Origin: CAVTWS01 sp963738445
GTDB taxonomy: Bacteria > Actinomycetota > Acidimicrobiia > Acidimicrobiales > SHLQ01
Length of the DNA stretch: 64,000 bases
Assembly: GCA_963738445.1 (NCBI GenBank)
Contig: CAVTWS010000024.1
Coordinates: 445,849 to 509,848 of the forward strand
Direction of reading: 5' to 3'
The position numbers and the translations under genes were made by a program. Every line of letters begins with the position of its first letter. The first letter of the stretch is position 1. Under the pieces are notes generated by a model that saw nothing but the letters and a program-made list of their open reading frames with translations, searched no databases and was not told the origin of the DNA. Below are positions 63,177-64,000 of the stretch, piece by piece.

Positions 63177-64000
63177 TCAGAGAGTCGCCAGGGGGAGCCG
63201 GCACCGAACGGTCAGGCCACCTCCGGGGGTATCGAGCAACTCCACCGAACCGCCGGCGCTGCGCACGAGCGAGTCCACGATGGCCAGGCCCAATCCGGTG
63301 CCGGAACCCGAGGGTCCCTTCCGCCAGAACCGCTCGACGGCGTGGATCTTGTCCGTGTCTGAGAGCCCGGACCCGCGGTCGATCACGGACACCTCGACCA
63401 TTCCGCTTCGGCTCCCGACGTCGACCAGCACTTCCGAGCCGGGCTCCGAGGCGGTCAACGCGTTGTCGACGAGGTTGTCGAGCACCTGATCGACCGTCCC
63501 GGGGGGAACGAGGGCGACCACGGGATCGGTCGTCCCCGTGTAGCGCAACGTCACGCCCTCGGATTCGGCGAGCACGGTCCAGGTCTCGACCCGCTCCCGG
63601 GCCCGCGCCGACACGTCGACCGCCACCGGCTCGACCGGTTGATCCGCTCTCGCCAACCGGAGGAGCTGCTCGACAAGCGAGGTCAGGCGTCCAACCTCAC
63701 GAAGGGCGGCGTCGACCCGCGGCTGCTGCTCCGAAGGCGCATCGACCTCGAGCTCCTCGAGGTTGAGCTGCAACGCCGTCAACGGGGTCCGCAGCTGATG
63801 GGATGCGTCGGCCACGAACGCCCGCTGCCGGCGGAGGAGCTCGGCCAGCCGCTCCGCCATCACGTTGAGCGATCGGCTCAGGGCCACCAGCTCCCCGGGC
63901 GCGCCCTCCGGGTCGGGCTGCGGGCTGAGTTTCCCGGCGGAGAAGACTGCCGCGGTGTCCTGGAGCTGCCGGATCGGTCGGGTGAGCGAGCGGGCGACCG
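63177..64000 (-). CDS. Sensor histidine kinase (3' part; 5' end outside window)
   Basis: About 274 residues of the C-terminal part are visible. A HAMP segment (RPIRQLQDTAAVFSAGKL ... LVALSRSLNVMAERLAELLR) leads into the HisKA dimerisation domain with phospho-acceptor His in FVADASHQLRTPLTALQLNL, then the HATPase: VDQVLDNLVDNALTASEPGS (N box), VSVIDRGSGLSDTDKIHAVE (G1), FWRKGPSGSGTGLGLAIVDS (F and G2). It resembles membrane kinases such as BaeS or MprB-type. The sensing domain is beyond the window edge. No partner regulator is seen within the window. Confidence 0.92.
   Translation of the reverse strand, partial: VARSLTRPIRQLQDTAAVFSAGKLSPQPDPEGAPGELVALSRSLNVMAERLAELLRRQRAFVADASHQLRTPLTALQLNLEELEVDAPSEQQPRVDAALREVGRLTSLVEQLLRLARADQPVEPVAVDVSARARERVETWTVLAESEGVTLRYTGTTDPVVALVPPGTVDQVLDNLVDNALTASEPGSEVLVDVGSRSGMVEVSVIDRGSGLSDTDKIHAVERFWRKGPSGSGTGLGLAIVDSLVRSAGGSVELLDTPGGGLTVRCRLPLATL

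Overview
The window is 64 kb of GC-rich DNA (by eye close to 70% G+C) with dense genes on both strands, many GTG starts and frequent 1-4 nt stop/start overlaps. Gene content points to an actinobacterium, plausibly of the Acidimicrobiia or a relative. The indications are a mycothiol-reductase-type (Rv2466c-like) protein, a DevR-like response regulator beside a universal stress protein, an ECF42-type sigma factor with a DGPF protein, Lon, GluQ-RS, and a proton pyrophosphatase carrying 'sunset'-type C-terminal modules. The taxonomic placement is inference. No rRNA, tRNA, CRISPR array, transposase or prophage gene was recognised.

Layout. 1-6 kb: universal stress protein fragment, rhodanese/DevR-like pair, a putative selenoprotein with an in-frame TGA at the active-site Cys, lipoproteins, a membrane protein, GluQ-RS and a cupredoxin lipoprotein. 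6-13 kb: DapB-like oxidoreductase, disrupted ECF sigma factor plus DGPF protein, thioesterase, SDR, and a CASTOR/POLLUX-like ion channel. 13-17 kb: a very large Ig-like, Thr/Pro-rich, multi-pass surface protein. 17-27 kb: glycogen/alpha-glucan block (GlgP, a GH57 enzyme, and one 1346-residue MalQ-GlgB fusion). 27-31 kb: H+-pyrophosphatase with a duplicated C-terminal module, then DedA. 31-40 kb: phosphotransferase, DUF1015, SpeD-SpeE fusion, CoA-transferase, TSUP exporter, and a kinase/M23-like/class-III aminotransferase fusion. 40-52 kb: HrpB helicase, DUF167, FAD oxidoreductase, pseudokinase-like membrane protein, YihY, amidase, Lon. 52-53 kb: a TauD remnant abutting a 20-bp-arm palindrome and a TTCGGG repeat. 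53-64 kb: DrrAB-type ABC exporter, oligoendopeptidase F, ATP-grasp protein, GSA-type aminotransferase, AmtB with a GlnR-like upstream repeat, and a truncated histidine kinase.

The most unusual items are: (i) the UGA-containing Rv2466c-family reductase with a SECIS-like hairpin; (ii) three enzyme fusions (MalQ-GlgB, SpeD-SpeE, kinase-M23-lyase); (iii) HppA with two near-identical sunset modules; (iv) the palindrome/telomere-like repeat junction at 52.4-52.6 kb; (v) DevR-like and GlnR-like operators that link regulators or nitrogen signals to neighbouring genes.

Seven single-nucleotide-type frameshifts interrupt six otherwise well conserved genes (ECF sigma twice, Ig protein, DUF1015, kinase-lyase, HrpB, Lon). 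Lon and HrpB retain all other hallmarks, so consensus indel errors are more likely than decay. These genes are annotated across the breaks.
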